Shown: positions 31,930 to 42,205 of the stretch, in pieces | Layout: the number at the start of each line of letters is the position of its first letter | How positions within the stretch are numbered: the first letter of the stretch is position 1 | From: Dryocosmus kuriphilus | Lineage: Eukaryota; Arthropoda; Insecta; Hymenoptera; Cynipidae | NCBI GenBank assembly: GCA_038277395.1 | Contig: CM076195.1 | Location: 24,514,327-24,578,326, forward strand | Length of the DNA stretch: 64,000 nt | Direction: 5' to 3' | The notes under the pieces: generated by a model | Databases searched by the model: none | What the model saw: the letters and a program-made list of their open reading frames with translations, nothing else | What the model was told of the DNA's origin: nothing | Made by a program: the position numbers and the translations under genes

Positions 31930-33352
31930 ATGGTTTTCGATACCGATCTGGATGCCAGGTCCTTGAAACAAACGCACACCACTCGACCCGTGGACCAGAC
32001 TCACGGAGGAGGTAATCCTAACCCTAATAGGGACCCTCAACTCAGCACGACAGGCGACCTTAACACTTCATCGGTGGCCGAAATGTACAGCTCTAGGGCA
32101 GATATCGGGCTTCAGCCAAGTATACGAATCACTCGCCAAGAGTCACAAGGGGTACAAAGCGCGAACAGTATAGCTCTGCGAATGGCGCAAAGCATCTCCG
32201 ACACGCTAGCTATGTTGGGAATGTGGACTTCCGGTGAGAGGCTTCATACAGGATATTTTCAACGCGGCCACGTATGTTCCGGTATCATGTGAGTCAACCC
32301 TTATAACTTCTATATTGGGTAAGCTCTCAGGGTCTGCGAGAGACTTTACGAGAAATAAACAATTCAGAAAACTGGCGGAAATGATTGATTTAATAAAGGA
32401 AAGATTTTCTCCTGGAAAACCTTATGAATATTACACTAATGAGATCTATCATTTAACTATGTCAAAAAGCGAGACGGTCAACGAATATTACAATCGCCTA
32501 CAGTCATACATAGGTGGGGCAAGAGCCGGGTTGGAATCAATGTTGGAACGAGGTCAGACAGAAATATGTATGATTCCCATGCACAACGTAGCCCTAAAAG
32601 CTTTTATTGGAGGATTACCCGACGACATATCCTCATTCGTGGATGCAAAGGATCCTAGGAATGTGGAGGCAGCCTCCAGATGCGCGAAACATGCGGCAGA
32701 ACGACGGCACGCATCGGGCTTCTTTCATCATTCCTACCGTGGCATGCATCAATCCAGAAAAATGGACTATGAGGATGACCCTAGAAGCAGCCATCACCCA
32801 GCTGAAGAAGTGCGTCTATATGACCCTCAGGCAAGTTCGAGTAATTCGGCAAGGGGAAGGGGACGAGCGTACGGTAGTAGCCATAGACGATATTACGCCT
32901 CAGATCGAACACCGGAAGACCACTCGAGAGTTTACCGGGAGATTAAAACCTATGATCAGCACTACAAAAATATGACGAGTCACAACCAGTACCAGGATCG
33001 CAATAGAACCCTAAGTCCTAAGTGTAATAGAGATGACCGGGGATATGACCGACAACCCGTCGGGATACTGAGAAGAACCGAACAGGAATATGCTACATAT
33101 CCTAGTTCAGCGAGGCAACTCCAAGCACCGGGGTACTCCTGTTCTCCTTCAACATCACCTTCACGGATACCTCACCAAAGCCGTTCCAATTATGCTTCTG
33201 TCCACGCCCCGGCGTATTCAACGCCCCCTAGAAATTACAGGAGAGGATCACGATCACCCTCACCTTACCAATCACATCGAGAGGAACATTTAAACGAGGA
33301 GAGTACTCGACGGAATGACGCCCCGGCGAATTTGCACGAACAGGAGCGTTAG
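31930..33352 (+). pseudogene. gag: Gag polyprotein of element B (frameshifted)
   Basis: Starts at ATG 31,930 with a polar N-terminus. A frameshift near 32,210 moves the core into the frame that runs to 33,352. Core landmarks are R-G-F-I-Q-D-I-F, R-D-F-T-R-N-K-Q-F, R-F-S-P-G-K-P-Y-E-Y-Y, E-Y-Y-N-R-L-Q-S-Y and F-I-G-G-L-P-D-D-I-S-S-F-V-D, each with an equivalent in element A's gag. The C-terminal 200 residues are rich in Ser, Arg, Pro, Tyr and His, basic and probably disordered; there is no CCHC knuckle. The nucleic-acid-binding role of the tail is inferred from composition. Confidence 0.85.
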
Positions 33353-33399
33353 CAGACGATGAAGTTCAAGGACAATTAAAGGTTTACCAGTTACATTCC

Positions 33400-33675
33400 T
33401 GGACGAGGGAATCTCCTGTAGTTAAAATAGGTAGCCATGACCTTCAGCAAGGCAAAGGTATGTTCTTAGTCGATACAAGGGCTGATGTAAATTTGGTAAA
33501 AATATCGAAACTTAGCGGAACCAACCAAGTTCAGCTAGAAGAAGTCTCTATAATAACAGGAGTATCGATGAAGAAAGTATATACATTGGGTACAATAGGA
33601 TTAGAGGTCGATCGTAGCATAATAAATTTTCATGTGGTTCGTCCAAACTTTCCAATATCTGTGGACGGAATTTGA
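33400..33675 (+). pseudogene. Retropepsin-like protease of element B
   Basis: F-L-V-D-T-R-A-D-V-N-L-V-K-I at 33,463-33,504 occupies the position of the D-T-G-A-D active-site motif, but the Gly codon reads as Arg. Element A shows D-S-R-S-D at the same place. Preceding S-P-V-V-K-I-G is shared with A (F-P-V-V-R-L). The frame ends in TGA at 33,673, four bases into the next pol frame (33,672). Confidence 0.7.
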
Positions 33676-35095
33676 GGCAACCATATTTGCGCAAAGTACG
33701 CGCAAACGTGTCCTTTTACCATAACGCTTTAGTCCAACAATCCCGACCAATATATCCGATTCCGTTTGTCGATCCAGAATCACTGAGTGCTAAAGCAGAG
33801 CTAGCACCGGAAATTAAGCCCATCCCATGCATTCTGCACATTAAAGCACAGACGGTTCAGCATATTTCCGTCCCCATCACAACCTCTCCATTAAAAGAAG
33901 GTTATCTGCCTCGGGTAAAAGCTGAAAAAGATTTGTACGTGGGGGAAGCGGTGGTCATTAATAAAAATGGGGTTTGCCAGGTACTGGATTATAATACCCG
34001 AGAGGAGGATATGGATCTCGAGATCTATCCTCAGGAATTGCTCCCATTTGATCACGTGCCCGAATTCAGCGAGACAGAATTCGAGGAACCTATTAAAAGG
34101 TTGTCCCCAGAAGAGAGGGTAACGGATATCTCTAATAAGGTGCCACAAAACCACCTTAACCCTGAGGAACTGTCATACGTGAAGAAATGGCTAGAACTCG
34201 AAAGTGCCAGATTCATGGCCACGGGAGATGAATTTACGGCGACCACTCTAGTGAAACATCGAATACCCACAGTTGATGAGACTCCCGTCAGAGCCAAACC
34301 TTTCAGACACGCACAAAAACGAGAAGACTTCATCGACAAACACATTAACAAGATGTTTAAAGAGGATATAATCACTAATTCAAACTCGCCTTATAACTCC
34401 ACTGCTTTAATAGTGCCAAAGAAAATTGATTCATCAGGAAAAATGAAATGGAGAGTGGTTACGGATTTTAGGACTCTCAATGCGAAGACTATTGGCGACG
34501 CTTATCCACTGCCAAATATCACAGATATTTTAGATAGGCTGGCAAGAGCCCCAGTACTATTCCGTACTGGATTTAGCCTCAGGATACCACCAAACTGAGA
34601 CGGATCCTCGGGATCAACCAAAGACAGCATTCACCAATACGAGGGGACACCATCAGTATACTAGGATGCCGATGGGGATCAAAAATGCTCCCGCAACTTT
34701 CCAAAGATTAATGGATCAAGTGATAACGGGAATGCAAGGAAACAAGCTCTTCGTATATCTTAATGATATAAGTGTTCTCCAATACTATACAGGAACACGA
34801 TAAAACCATACAACGGTTGTTCACCTGACTACGAGAAGCCAATTTCTTATTGCCACCAGAGAAATGCGGATTTTTGCGAACCGAGGTTGCATACTTGGGT
34901 CACTTCCTAAGCCAGAAGGGAATTAAGCCCGACCCTAAAAAGGTAACAGCTATACGTAAATTCCCTACTCCTCATAACGTGAGAACAGTGCGAGGATTTC
35001 TGGGACTGGCAGGATATTACCGTAGGTTTATTAAAAATTTCGCAAAAATTGCGAAATCATTATTCAACCTGTTAAAAAAGGAACAACCCTTCCAG
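33672..35095 (+). pseudogene. pol: Reverse transcriptase of element B (broken; YLND)
   Basis: The frame 33,672-34,598 encodes a linker region shared with element A (G-Y-L-P-R-V, P-Q-E-L-L-P-F-D) and the RT fingers (V-P-K-K-I-D-S-S-G-K-M-K-W-R-V-V-T-D-F-R). It shifts frame near 34,545, just before the first catalytic Asp. The palm follows in another frame (M-P-M-G-I-K-N-A-P-A-T-F). The catalytic box reads Y-L-N-D instead of Y-x-D-D (near 34,755), and a stop lies near 34,828. The thumb/connection (V-R-G-F-L-G-L-A-G-Y-Y-R-R-F) is in the 34,850-35,290 frame. The loss of a metal-binding Asp together with the frame breaks makes this RT inactive. Confidence 0.85.
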
Positions 35096-35540
35096 TGGGG
35101 AGCGCAAGAACAGACAAGTTTCAGAAAACTGAGAAGGAAGTTATGTACAGAACCGATTCTAATCTATCCCGACTTTAATAAAACTTTTAGATTCACCACA
35201 GATGCGTTAGAGGTTGCCATAGGAGCAGTTCTCACACAGGAAGTCGAGGGAACTGAGAGGCCGGTTTCATATTATTCACGGGTGTTTTAAGAAAGCGAAA
35301 CTCGCCATAGTACAACAGAGAAAGAGTGCTTGGCCGTAGTCCATGCATTAGAGAACTTTCGACCATACTTATACGGGCGCAAGTTTACCCTAGCATGCGA
35401 TCATGAGCCCCTAAAATGGATGAACGCTGCAACGTCTCCAATGGGAAGAATAGGGAAATGGCTTTGGAGAATAGAGGAATTCGAGTACATATTCGAATGT
35501 AAACCTAGAAAAATTAATAGGTGGCTACTTGCCACCTCGT
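35096..35540 (+). pseudogene. Gypsy-type RNase H of element B
   Basis: Follows RT in the usual place: F-R-F-T-T-D-A-L-E-V-A-I-G-A-V-L (first catalytic Asp), a TAA near 35,288, then S-T-T-E-K-E-C-L-A-V-V-H-A-L (catalytic Glu), F-T-L-A-C-D-H-E-P-L-K-W (third Asp) and G-K-W-L-W-R-I-E-E-F. This is the canonical gypsy RNase H. It shows that the RNase H1-like domain at 43.3 kb is additional, not a replacement. Confidence 0.85.
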
Positions 35541-37140
35541 CAAATCGAGCAATCATTTCTCAAGACAGTAGCTCTAGCGAGATTGAGAAAACGGATGAAG
35601 AAGATGGTTCTTCCAGCGTTCCCCTCCACATAAAGTCTTTAAGCATAAAAACTTTTCCACTACGTACGCAAGAAAGAGCAGACAAGACTGCCGAAGGAGG
35701 GCATCAAACTTAGTCTCCCTATGAAGAGATGCAGAATCGCGTCCGCTCCTAACCCTCGACAAATCGAGGGAACAGGGAAGCTAACCGTAAAAGATAAGGA
35801 TCCGTCACCCTAAGCTAAAGCTCACTCGGGTCAGCCCAGTTCGGACCCGGCTGAGAGATAGAAAAACGTCTCTTCCATCGAAACCATCGCTTATAGAGCT
35901 AAGGAAACGGGGACGCCCATTAGGATCAAAGAACTAGCTCAAACCCCTTTCAGTCCCAACGGAAAGACAGGTAGAAAGTAGTCCAGTAGTCAGCCGATTA
36001 AGGTCAAAGGGGGTATCCCCTCCGCAGCAACATGATAAACATGCCGACAGTGAGGCCTTGGATATCGACACAAAGGAACGCCTAGTGAGGACGCTTACTC
36101 CCCCCCCCCCCCCCCCCCCCCCCCCCCCTTCAACCGTACAACGGAATCGATTTAGTGTGCTGACAAGTCTCGACATCCCCCCTATCACAAATAAGTATAG
36201 TGAACTAAATAAAAGGGATTCATCTGATCTTTCCGATAATGCGGTGGATCATATAAAAGGGAGTGACGCCAAGGGTGGCTCCAAGCAGACAGCCAATGGA
36301 TTTGGACAAAAACAACCTGTGACAAAAAAAAAGGTCATCCTGGTGTAAGTCAGTCTGCCAGCGGGCACCAGCATTTCGGAAACAGCCGATGCAGAGAGGG
36401 AACTGGAAGAAGAGGGCGGTTTATCGAAAGACTTCGCACAGGAACCGCAAAAGTCTTGTGCAAGGTTCAATCAATCCCTAGCAGAGCATGGTTCGTTTGC
36501 CCAGCAACAGTCTTTATATTGTGATCACGAATTTCCGGAACTGATAGAGGAAGGAGGAAATACATCTTCCTCGGCAGGATCCGAGAATGAAGCCCCAGTG
36601 TTTCACAATGATACGGAACCACTGATTGATATGGTAATAAAAGAGATTCGGGAAATTTCTCTGTTCCTCGATCAGGATGAAATAGGGAAAAATAGAGAAG
36701 CAGCAATAGAGAATGAGATTAGAAGGGCAGAACGTCCTTCTAACACCAACCTGCTAATAGGCAACTACCCTGGAACAGTTAAGGAAGATCGGAGGCCGAG
36801 ATGCGGGGTAATCTTCGCTACCCCCATATCTATCCAAAGTCCCCACTGCTAGGTCTACCCCATATCCACACCATGTCACTACCGACCAACACAGGATTGT
36901 AGAGCAGTGGGAGGAAGAGGAAGATCCGCCCACCAATAACAGAGATGAACCACCCAATCAAAATTTGCACGCAACTGAACAAATGCTACACAGCACGGTA
37001 ACCCGACCCTCCGGTTCTACCGTCGATGCAGCTTGCTCACCTTCCACCCTTAATCTAGATATGCCTTACGTGGAGGAGCCACTAAACCCAAAAGACCTAC
37101 TGAGGGTCCAACCTAACGGGATATAGCAAAACGTCTCGAA
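35541..37140 (+). pseudogene. Acidic pol spacer of element B (broken)
   Basis: About 1.6 kb with protein-like but interrupted frames: S-S-S-S-E-I-E-K-T-D-E-E-D-G at the start, and a frame (36,058-36,348) whose poly-Pro run is created by a 29-C tract. A further frame to about 36,849 contains L-I-D-M-V-I-K-E-I-R-E-I-S-L-F-L, and L-D-M-P-Y-V-E-E-P lies near 37,065. Composition and position match the spacer of element A. No known domain is visible. Confidence 0.55.
36100..36128 (+). repeat. 29-base C homopolymer
   Basis: An uninterrupted C run inside the acidic spacer of element B; it would encode polyproline in one frame. Confidence 0.9.
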
Positions 37141-37371
37141 GTATTGAAAATTTGTAGAGAGTGCTTGACTTATAGTAATTATGTTCACTTCATCTCCGCA
37201 GATTGTCAACCGGTAACCACCGTTAGAAAACTCCTTATAGCAATTGGGGGTATCGATCTAACAGAGATGCGGGACCAAAATCAAAAACCTGGGTAGATCT
37301 TGGTAACTCGCCGAGGTACTTACTCACTTACTCAGTGGTACTTAAAACCGAACATTCTGAGGTGATAACAG
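37141..37371 (+). pseudogene. TARG1/OARD1-like macrodomain, N-terminal half (element B)
   Basis: C-R-E-C-L-T-Y-S-N-Y-V-H-F-I-S-A-D-C (37,156-37,206) gives the same [AV]HFIS-x-DC strand as element A. It is followed by R-K-L-L-I-A-I-G and, after a TAG, I-L-V-T-R-R-G-T-Y-S-L-T. The glycine-rich ligand loop expected after the DC is again absent (Q-P-V-T-T). The Copia element is inserted at 37,372, and the remainder resumes at 42,024. Confidence 0.65.
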
Positions 37372-37652
37372 TGTTAAATATTTGATACATTTGTATTGTA
37401 CACATGCGTGAACGCACGTTACTGGTAAGTCTCTTATCAGTAATGATACATATATATTATGTCACGTGAGATGCGAGAGCCGATCGATGGGTGAGAACGA
37501 CGCTACCGAAATTCACTAGAACAGTCGTTTTCGCGCCCGTGTTTAAGTATGTACTTTGAATTGCCTGAATAAACCTTTCTTTCTTTCGTTGTTAAGTTCA
37601 TTTGTTAAGTCATTTAATCACCACTACCAAAATATGACCACTTATTTTAACA
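37372..37652 (+). repeat. 5' LTR of Copia element
   Basis: 281 bp, starting TGTTAAATATTTG and ending TTATTTTAACA. It contains an AATAAA signal near 37,568 followed by a pyrimidine-rich stretch. Confidence 0.95.
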
Positions 37653-37668
37653 TGGTAGCAGAGCGTGG
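37653..37668 (+). promoter_or_regulatory. Copia primer-binding site, initiator-Met type
   Basis: TGGTAGCAGAGCGTGG directly abuts the LTR. The first 11 bases match the complement of an animal initiator tRNA-Met 3' end; the rest matches less well. Confidence 0.7.
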
Positions 37669-37725
37669 TTCATTCTTTTGGTAATTGAAGAGCCGTAAAA
37701 AGTGTTCTACAAGTGAGTGTCACTT

Positions 37726-40700
37726 ATGGGAGAAAACGCTACGTCGAAAATAAAGGTAGAGGAACACGAAAACGAGGGAAAGTTCGAGGACAAGCAAGAC
37801 GGAGAAATGGCGGCAAAGAACGAGATTGTGATACCAGTTTTTGATGGAGAAGACTACAGTATGTGGAAGAAAAGAATCACATTATATTTGAAGTTTAAGA
37901 AATGTGATGAAGTAATTAAAAGAGAAAAAGTTGCAACGGATAAAGACGATTGGGACGAGAAAGAATTGAAGGCAATGAACTATATCTACAGTGCAATTTC
38001 AAATAAACAGTTAGAATTTATTTGTGAAGAAGAAACGGCATACGGCATAATGAAAAAGTTCGACGAAATGTATTTAAAGGAATCTACAGCATTACAGATA
38101 GTGTGCAGAAATAGACTGGAAAAAATGAAGCTTGATAAGTATAGTGATTTAGCATCATTCTTTGGTGATTTTGAAAAATTAGTACATGAATTAAAAAACG
38201 CGGGCGCGCAAGTGAAAGAAAAGGAAAAACTGAATTACATGCTGAACACGTTACCTGAGACCTATAGTTATATAGGAGATCTCATAGACGCTTTGAAAGA
38301 TGAAGATCAAACGGTGGCCTACGTGAAAAATAAAATTGAGATAGCTGAAATGAAAAATAGAGCTGACCATGGAGAAAGAAGAACTGACGCATTTGTTGCA
38401 AAAAGGGGAGGATGTTTCAAATGTGGAAAACCAGGACATTTTGCCAGAGAGTGCCAAGATGGCAGTCAAGCGAGGAACACAGGCGGGTCTTGGCGCGGAT
38501 CAACACGTAGTCGAGGTCGAGGAAGAGGTCATTCGAACAGAGGGCGCGAAAATTTTCGCCGTCAACAGACATCAGCATCAGACACGAGCCAGCAGAGCGG
38601 TGAGAGCGCGGGCGTATGGGTAGCAACGATACACGCAGCACACAACAGTAAAGTAAACAAATCAGGTAACACAGAAATAAATTGGTTGTTAGATAGTGGA
38701 TGTACGGATCACATAATTAATAATGAAACTTATTTTGATAATTGTATTGATCTTAAAGAGCCTATAAAGATATACTTAGGAGATAGCAGACCTGTAATAG
38801 CAACAAAAGTTGGAAATGTAATAAGTTATTTTGAAGCTTTTGGTCAACTTAATGAAATAAATATGAGAAATGTGTTCTACGCGAAAGAAATGTCAGCAAA
38901 TTTGATTAGTTTTGGAAAATTAACGGACAGTAATAATGCGATTATTTCAAAAGGAAATGTTGCAAAAGTGATAGATGAAAGTAATAAGGTTACAGCAGTA
39001 GCGTTCAAGGAGAATAGAATATATAAAATGAAAAGTATACTGAAAGGTAAAGAAAATTTAGTTAACAGCGCCGAATGTAATATTATGAGCCAAAAAGAAA
39101 AATGGCATAGAATGCTAGGACATGTAAATTTCAATTACTTGAATATACTAGGTAAAAAGCAGCTAGTGACAGGTATTCCAAATGAATTTGAAACAGAATT
39201 TTTGAAATGTAAATTGTGTATCGAAAATAAAATGCATAATTTAACGTTTAAGAATAATCGGACCAAAGCTAAAGAAATAATGGAAATTATTCATACGGAC
39301 GTGTGTGGTCCTTTTAAAACAACCGGATTAAATGGAGAAAAATATTTTCTTTCATTTATTGACGATTATAGTAAAATTGCTAGGATTTATTGTATTAAAT
39401 CTAAGGATGAAGTTTTTGATTCTTTTGTACAATTTGTTAATGAAAGTGAAAACTTAACCGGTAAAAAATTAAAAATACTAAGATGCGATAACGGAAAAGA
39501 ATATTTAAATAATCGAGTGCATAAATTTGTCAGAGATAAGGGTATTGTGATAAACAATTGTCCAACTTATGTTCATGAATTAAACGGAACAGCGGAGAGA
39601 TATAATAGAACAATAATGGATATGGCGCGTTGTTTATTAGCGGAAGCACAGGTAGATAAAAAATATTGGCCGGAAATAGTATGTGCAGCGGCATACTTAA
39701 AAAATCGATCGTTAGAAAATACAGTAGAAAGGAAAACTCCGTTTGAAATATTCTTTAAACGAAAACCAAATGTTGAAAATTTACGACTTTATGGAAGTAA
39801 AGTTTTTGTAAGAAGACCGGAACAAAAAAGAGTTTCTAAATGGGTTAAGAAGGCAGACATGGGAGTTCTGTTAGGCTACAGCGAAGTAGGCTATAGAGTC
39901 CTAATAGGCGGTAAAATAATAGTCGCTAGACATGTTGTAATAGTAGAAAGAGACACAAAATGTATTGGTCTTTCCGAAAATTTGTCTGATGATGAAAGCT
40001 ACAATAGTGAAAACGATGATTTAAATGTAAAAAAAGAAAACTTAACAACTACGGAAAACGAAAAGGATACTATTTCAGAAAACTTAAAGACTCCTCGAAG
40101 ATCAACGCGTAATAAGAAAAGCCCTGTGAGGTACCCAGAAAATGATGATTGCAATAATATTTTTGTAAATTTTTGTAGAGTAGATACCCCTTGTACATTT
40201 GAGGAGGCGATAAATAGCGACGATTGTGAAAATTGGAAACAGGCTATGGACAAGGAAATAAAATGTCTACATAAAAATAAAACTTGGGAATTAGTCAAAG
40301 AAATAGCAGGAAAAGAAGTCTTAGATGTAAAGTGGGTTTATGCGAAGAAATCCGACAATAGGTTTAAGGCGAGGTTAGTGGTAAGAGGTTTTCAACAAAA
40401 GAATGTAATTGATGACATATACTCCCCTGTAGCGAGTAATATAACTTTAAAAACTTTATTAGGATATTGTTGTCAAAATGGGCTAATTATCGAACAAATG
40501 GATGTAGAGACTGCATTTTTAAATGGAAAAGTAAACTCGGAAGTATATGTCAATCAACCAAAAGGATACGAAGACGGAACAAATAGAGTATGTAAATTAA
40601 TAAAAGCACTTTATGGATTAAAAGAAAGTCCGAGGGATTGGTATGAGTGTTTCGATGAATATTTAATGAGACTAGGTTTTAAGAAAAATAATATAGAATT

Positions 40701-41694
40701 GTGTTTATATGTTCACGGAGAAGGAGAACATGTTGTTTATTTACTAATGTACGTAGATGATTTATTGATCTGCAGTAAAAACAAAAGTAAAATACAAACT
40801 GTAAAGAATTTGTTGATTGAAAAATTTGAAATGAAAGATTTAGGCGGAATAGAAGAATATCTTGGAATCAATGTAGAATATGACTACACTAAAACGGATA
40901 TGAAATTAAGCCAAACAAAATATATCGAGTCATTAGTAAATAAATACAATTTGGAAAACAGTAAATTGTACAGTACGCCTATGGAAACAAACTTAAACAT
41001 TGAAAAGGCTGAGATGTGTGAAAAGGGCATTAAATATAGAGATTTAATTGGTGCTTTACTGTATATAAGCTCAAGTACCAGACCGGATATAAGTCATAGT
41101 GTAAATTACATGAGTAGATTTCAGAACTGTTATAGCGAGATGCATTTTAAATACGCGCTGCGAATATTAAAATATCTATATAAAACAAAAGATTTAAAAT
41201 TACGGTACAAAAGAAATGAAAACTGTGCAATCATAGATTGTTTTGTAGATGCCGATTGGGCAGGAGATCACTTAGATAGGAAATCTACGTCTGGATACTT
41301 AATTAGATTGTATGGAAATGTAATCGAGTGGAAGTCAAGAAAACAAAAGTGTGTAACCAAAGCTTCAACATATGCAGAGTATGTTGCGTTATCGGAAGCA
41401 GTGAGTGAGTTAAAGTTTATTAGAGAGTTAATAAAAACATTCAATGTGACCTTAGACAAACCTATTAAAATCTATGAGGACAATTCTGGAGCGATAAGTA
41501 TAGCGAACTATGGGAATTTCACGAAGAATTCCAAACATATTGAAATTCACTATCATTATGTTCATGAATATGTCAAAGAAAATTTGATAAAAATAATCAA
41601 AGTAGATACCAAAGAAAATATTGCGGATATCTTTACAAAAGCGCTATGTAAAGAAAAATTTGAAAGATTTAGAAATTTAATGAATGTTAAATAA
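37726..41694 (+). CDS. Copia gag-pol polyprotein, intact, 1322 aa
   Basis: A single frame runs from ATG 37,726 (an in-frame GTG at 37,717 is less likely) to TAA at 41,692. Residues from this ATG: gag core 30-220; CCHC knuckle C-F-K-C-G-K-P-G-H-F-A-R-E-C at 230-243; protease W-L-L-D-S-G-C-T-D at about 320; integrase zinc finger (H-R-M-L-G-H ... C-K-L-C) at about 461-498. Integrase catalytic residues are D525, D588 and E624 (spacing 62 and 35). RT carries Y-V-D-D at 1009-1012; RNase H has D-A-D-W-A-G-D near 1175 and E-D-N-S-G-A-I-S-I near 1250. All key residues are present and the length is normal for Copia elements, so it looks coding-competent. The product would form cytoplasmic particles that copy the RNA and integrate the cDNA. 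Confidence 0.96.
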   Translation: MGENATSKIKVEEHENEGKFEDKQDGEMAAKNEIVIPVFDGEDYSMWKKRITLYLKFKKCDEVIKREKVATDKDDWDEKELKAMNYIYSAISNKQLEFICEEETAYGIMKKFDEMYLKESTALQIVCRNRLEKMKLDKYSDLASFFGDFEKLVHELKNAGAQVKEKEKLNYMLNTLPETYSYIGDLIDALKDEDQTVAYVKNKIEIAEMKNRADHGERRTDAFVAKRGGCFKCGKPGHFARECQDGSQARNTGGSWRGSTRSRGRGRGHSNRGRENFRRQQTSASDTSQQSGESAGVWVATIHAAHNSKVNKSGNTEINWLLDSGCTDHIINNETYFDNCIDLKEPIKIYLGDSRPVIATKVGNVISYFEAFGQLNEINMRNVFYAKEMSANLISFGKLTDSNNAIISKGNVAKVIDESNKVTAVAFKENRIYKMKSILKGKENLVNSAECNIMSQKEKWHRMLGHVNFNYLNILGKKQLVTGIPNEFETEFLKCKLCIENKMHNLTFKNNRTKAKEIMEIIHTDVCGPFKTTGLNGEKYFLSFIDDYSKIARIYCIKSKDEVFDSFVQFVNESENLTGKKLKILRCDNGKEYLNNRVHKFVRDKGIVINNCPTYVHELNGTAERYNRTIMDMARCLLAEAQVDKKYWPEIVCAAAYLKNRSLENTVERKTPFEIFFKRKPNVENLRLYGSKVFVRRPEQKRVSKWVKKADMGVLLGYSEVGYRVLIGGKIIVARHVVIVERDTKCIGLSENLSDDESYNSENDDLNVKKENLTTTENEKDTISENLKTPRRSTRNKKSPVRYPENDDCNNIFVNFCRVDTPCTFEEAINSDDCENWKQAMDKEIKCLHKNKTWELVKEIAGKEVLDVKWVYAKKSDNRFKARLVVRGFQQKNVIDDIYSPVASNITLKTLLGYCCQNGLIIEQMDVETAFLNGKVNSEVYVNQPKGYEDGTNRVCKLIKALYGLKESPRDWYECFDEYLMRLGFKKNNIELCLYVHGEGEHVVYLLMYVDDLLICSKNKSKIQTVKNLLIEKFEMKDLGGIEEYLGINVEYDYTKTDMKLSQTKYIESLVNKYNLENSKLYSTPMETNLNIEKAEMCEKGIKYRDLIGALLYISSSTRPDISHSVNYMSRFQNCYSEMHFKYALRILKYLYKTKDLKLRYKRNENCAIIDCFVDADWAGDHLDRKSTSGYLIRLYGNVIEWKSRKQKCVTKASTYAEYVALSEAVSELKFIRELIKTFNVTLDKPIKIYEDNSGAISIANYGNFTKNSKHIEIHYHYVHEYVKENLIKIIKVDTKENIADIFTKALCKEKFERFRNLMNVK

Positions 41695-41726
41695 AGAGAT
41701 CTATAAGAGAAAAGCACAATATAAAT

Positions 41727-41737
41727 GTAAGGAGGCG
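41727..41737 (+). promoter_or_regulatory. Polypurine tract of Copia element
   Basis: GTAAGGAGGCG lies immediately upstream of the 3' LTR, the expected plus-strand primer position. It is shorter and less pure than usual. Confidence 0.6.
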
Positions 41738-42018
41738 TGTTAAATATTTGATACATTTGTATTGTACACATGCGTGAACGCACGTTACTGGTAAGTCTCT
41801 TATCAGTAATGATACATATATATTATGTCACGTGAGATGCGAGAGCCGATCGATGGGTGAGAACGACGCTACCGAAATTCACTAGAACAGTCGTTTTCGC
41901 GCCCGTGTTTAAGTATGTACTTTGAATTGCCTGAATAAACCTTTCTTTCTTTCGTTGTTAAGTTCATTTGTTAAGTCATTTAATCACCACTACCAAAATA
42001 TGACCACTTATTTTAACA
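41738..42018 (+). repeat. 3' LTR of Copia element
   Basis: 281 bp, identical by eye to 37,372-37,652. Confidence 0.95.
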
Positions 42019-42023
42019 AACAG

Positions 42024-42205
42024 AAACAACCCTAGAAACAAGTCTAGAGAATCTTTTGATTGTTCTACGAACCGAAAAGGTAACACACTTTCGAATTCCA
42101 CGTTATGTGGATTTCTGTGACGAGCTCCCAAATGCATGTCTCGTGGAAAAATTGACACGCGTTTTTAGAGGAACAAGAATTAGTATCACTGTCTGTTACG
42201 GAAGA
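42024..42205 (+). pseudogene. Macrodomain-like C-terminal half (element B)
   Basis: Resumes after the Copia target duplication. It encodes T-L-E-T-S-L-E-N-L-L-I-V-L (helix), V-T-H-F-R-I-P-R (the strand before the catalytic loop in TARG1-type macrodomains), a loop Y-V-D-F-C-D-E-L without the usual Gly-x-Gly-Leu-Asp, L-V-E-K-L-T-R-V-F-R-G-T (helix) and R-I-S-I-T-V-C-Y-G (final strand). The helix-strand-loop-helix-strand order and its place directly before the integrase zinc finger fit the TARG1/OARD1 fold, while the altered loop argues against hydrolase activity. Confidence 0.6.

Larger units (their letters stand above)
37372..42018 (+). mobile_element. Full-length Copia element, 4647 bp, recent insertion
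   Basis: Two 281-bp LTRs (37,372-37,652 and 41,738-42,018), TG...CA ends, and a 5-bp target duplication AACAG (37,367-37,371 and 42,019-42,023). A primer site follows directly after the left LTR, a purine tract precedes the right one, and one uninterrupted gag-pol frame lies between. The LTRs read identical base by base in this sequence, implying very recent transposition. It inserted within the macrodomain-like part of element B's pol, so it is younger than B. Confidence 0.96.

Noticed and set aside
36058..36348. Proline-rich protein with a ten-residue proline run
   Set aside because: The proline run is a 29-C homopolymer; the surrounding frame is one broken piece of the element B spacer.
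37717..37725. GTG as start of the Copia polyprotein
   Set aside because: An ATG three codons later is the ordinary start for a eukaryotic mRNA.
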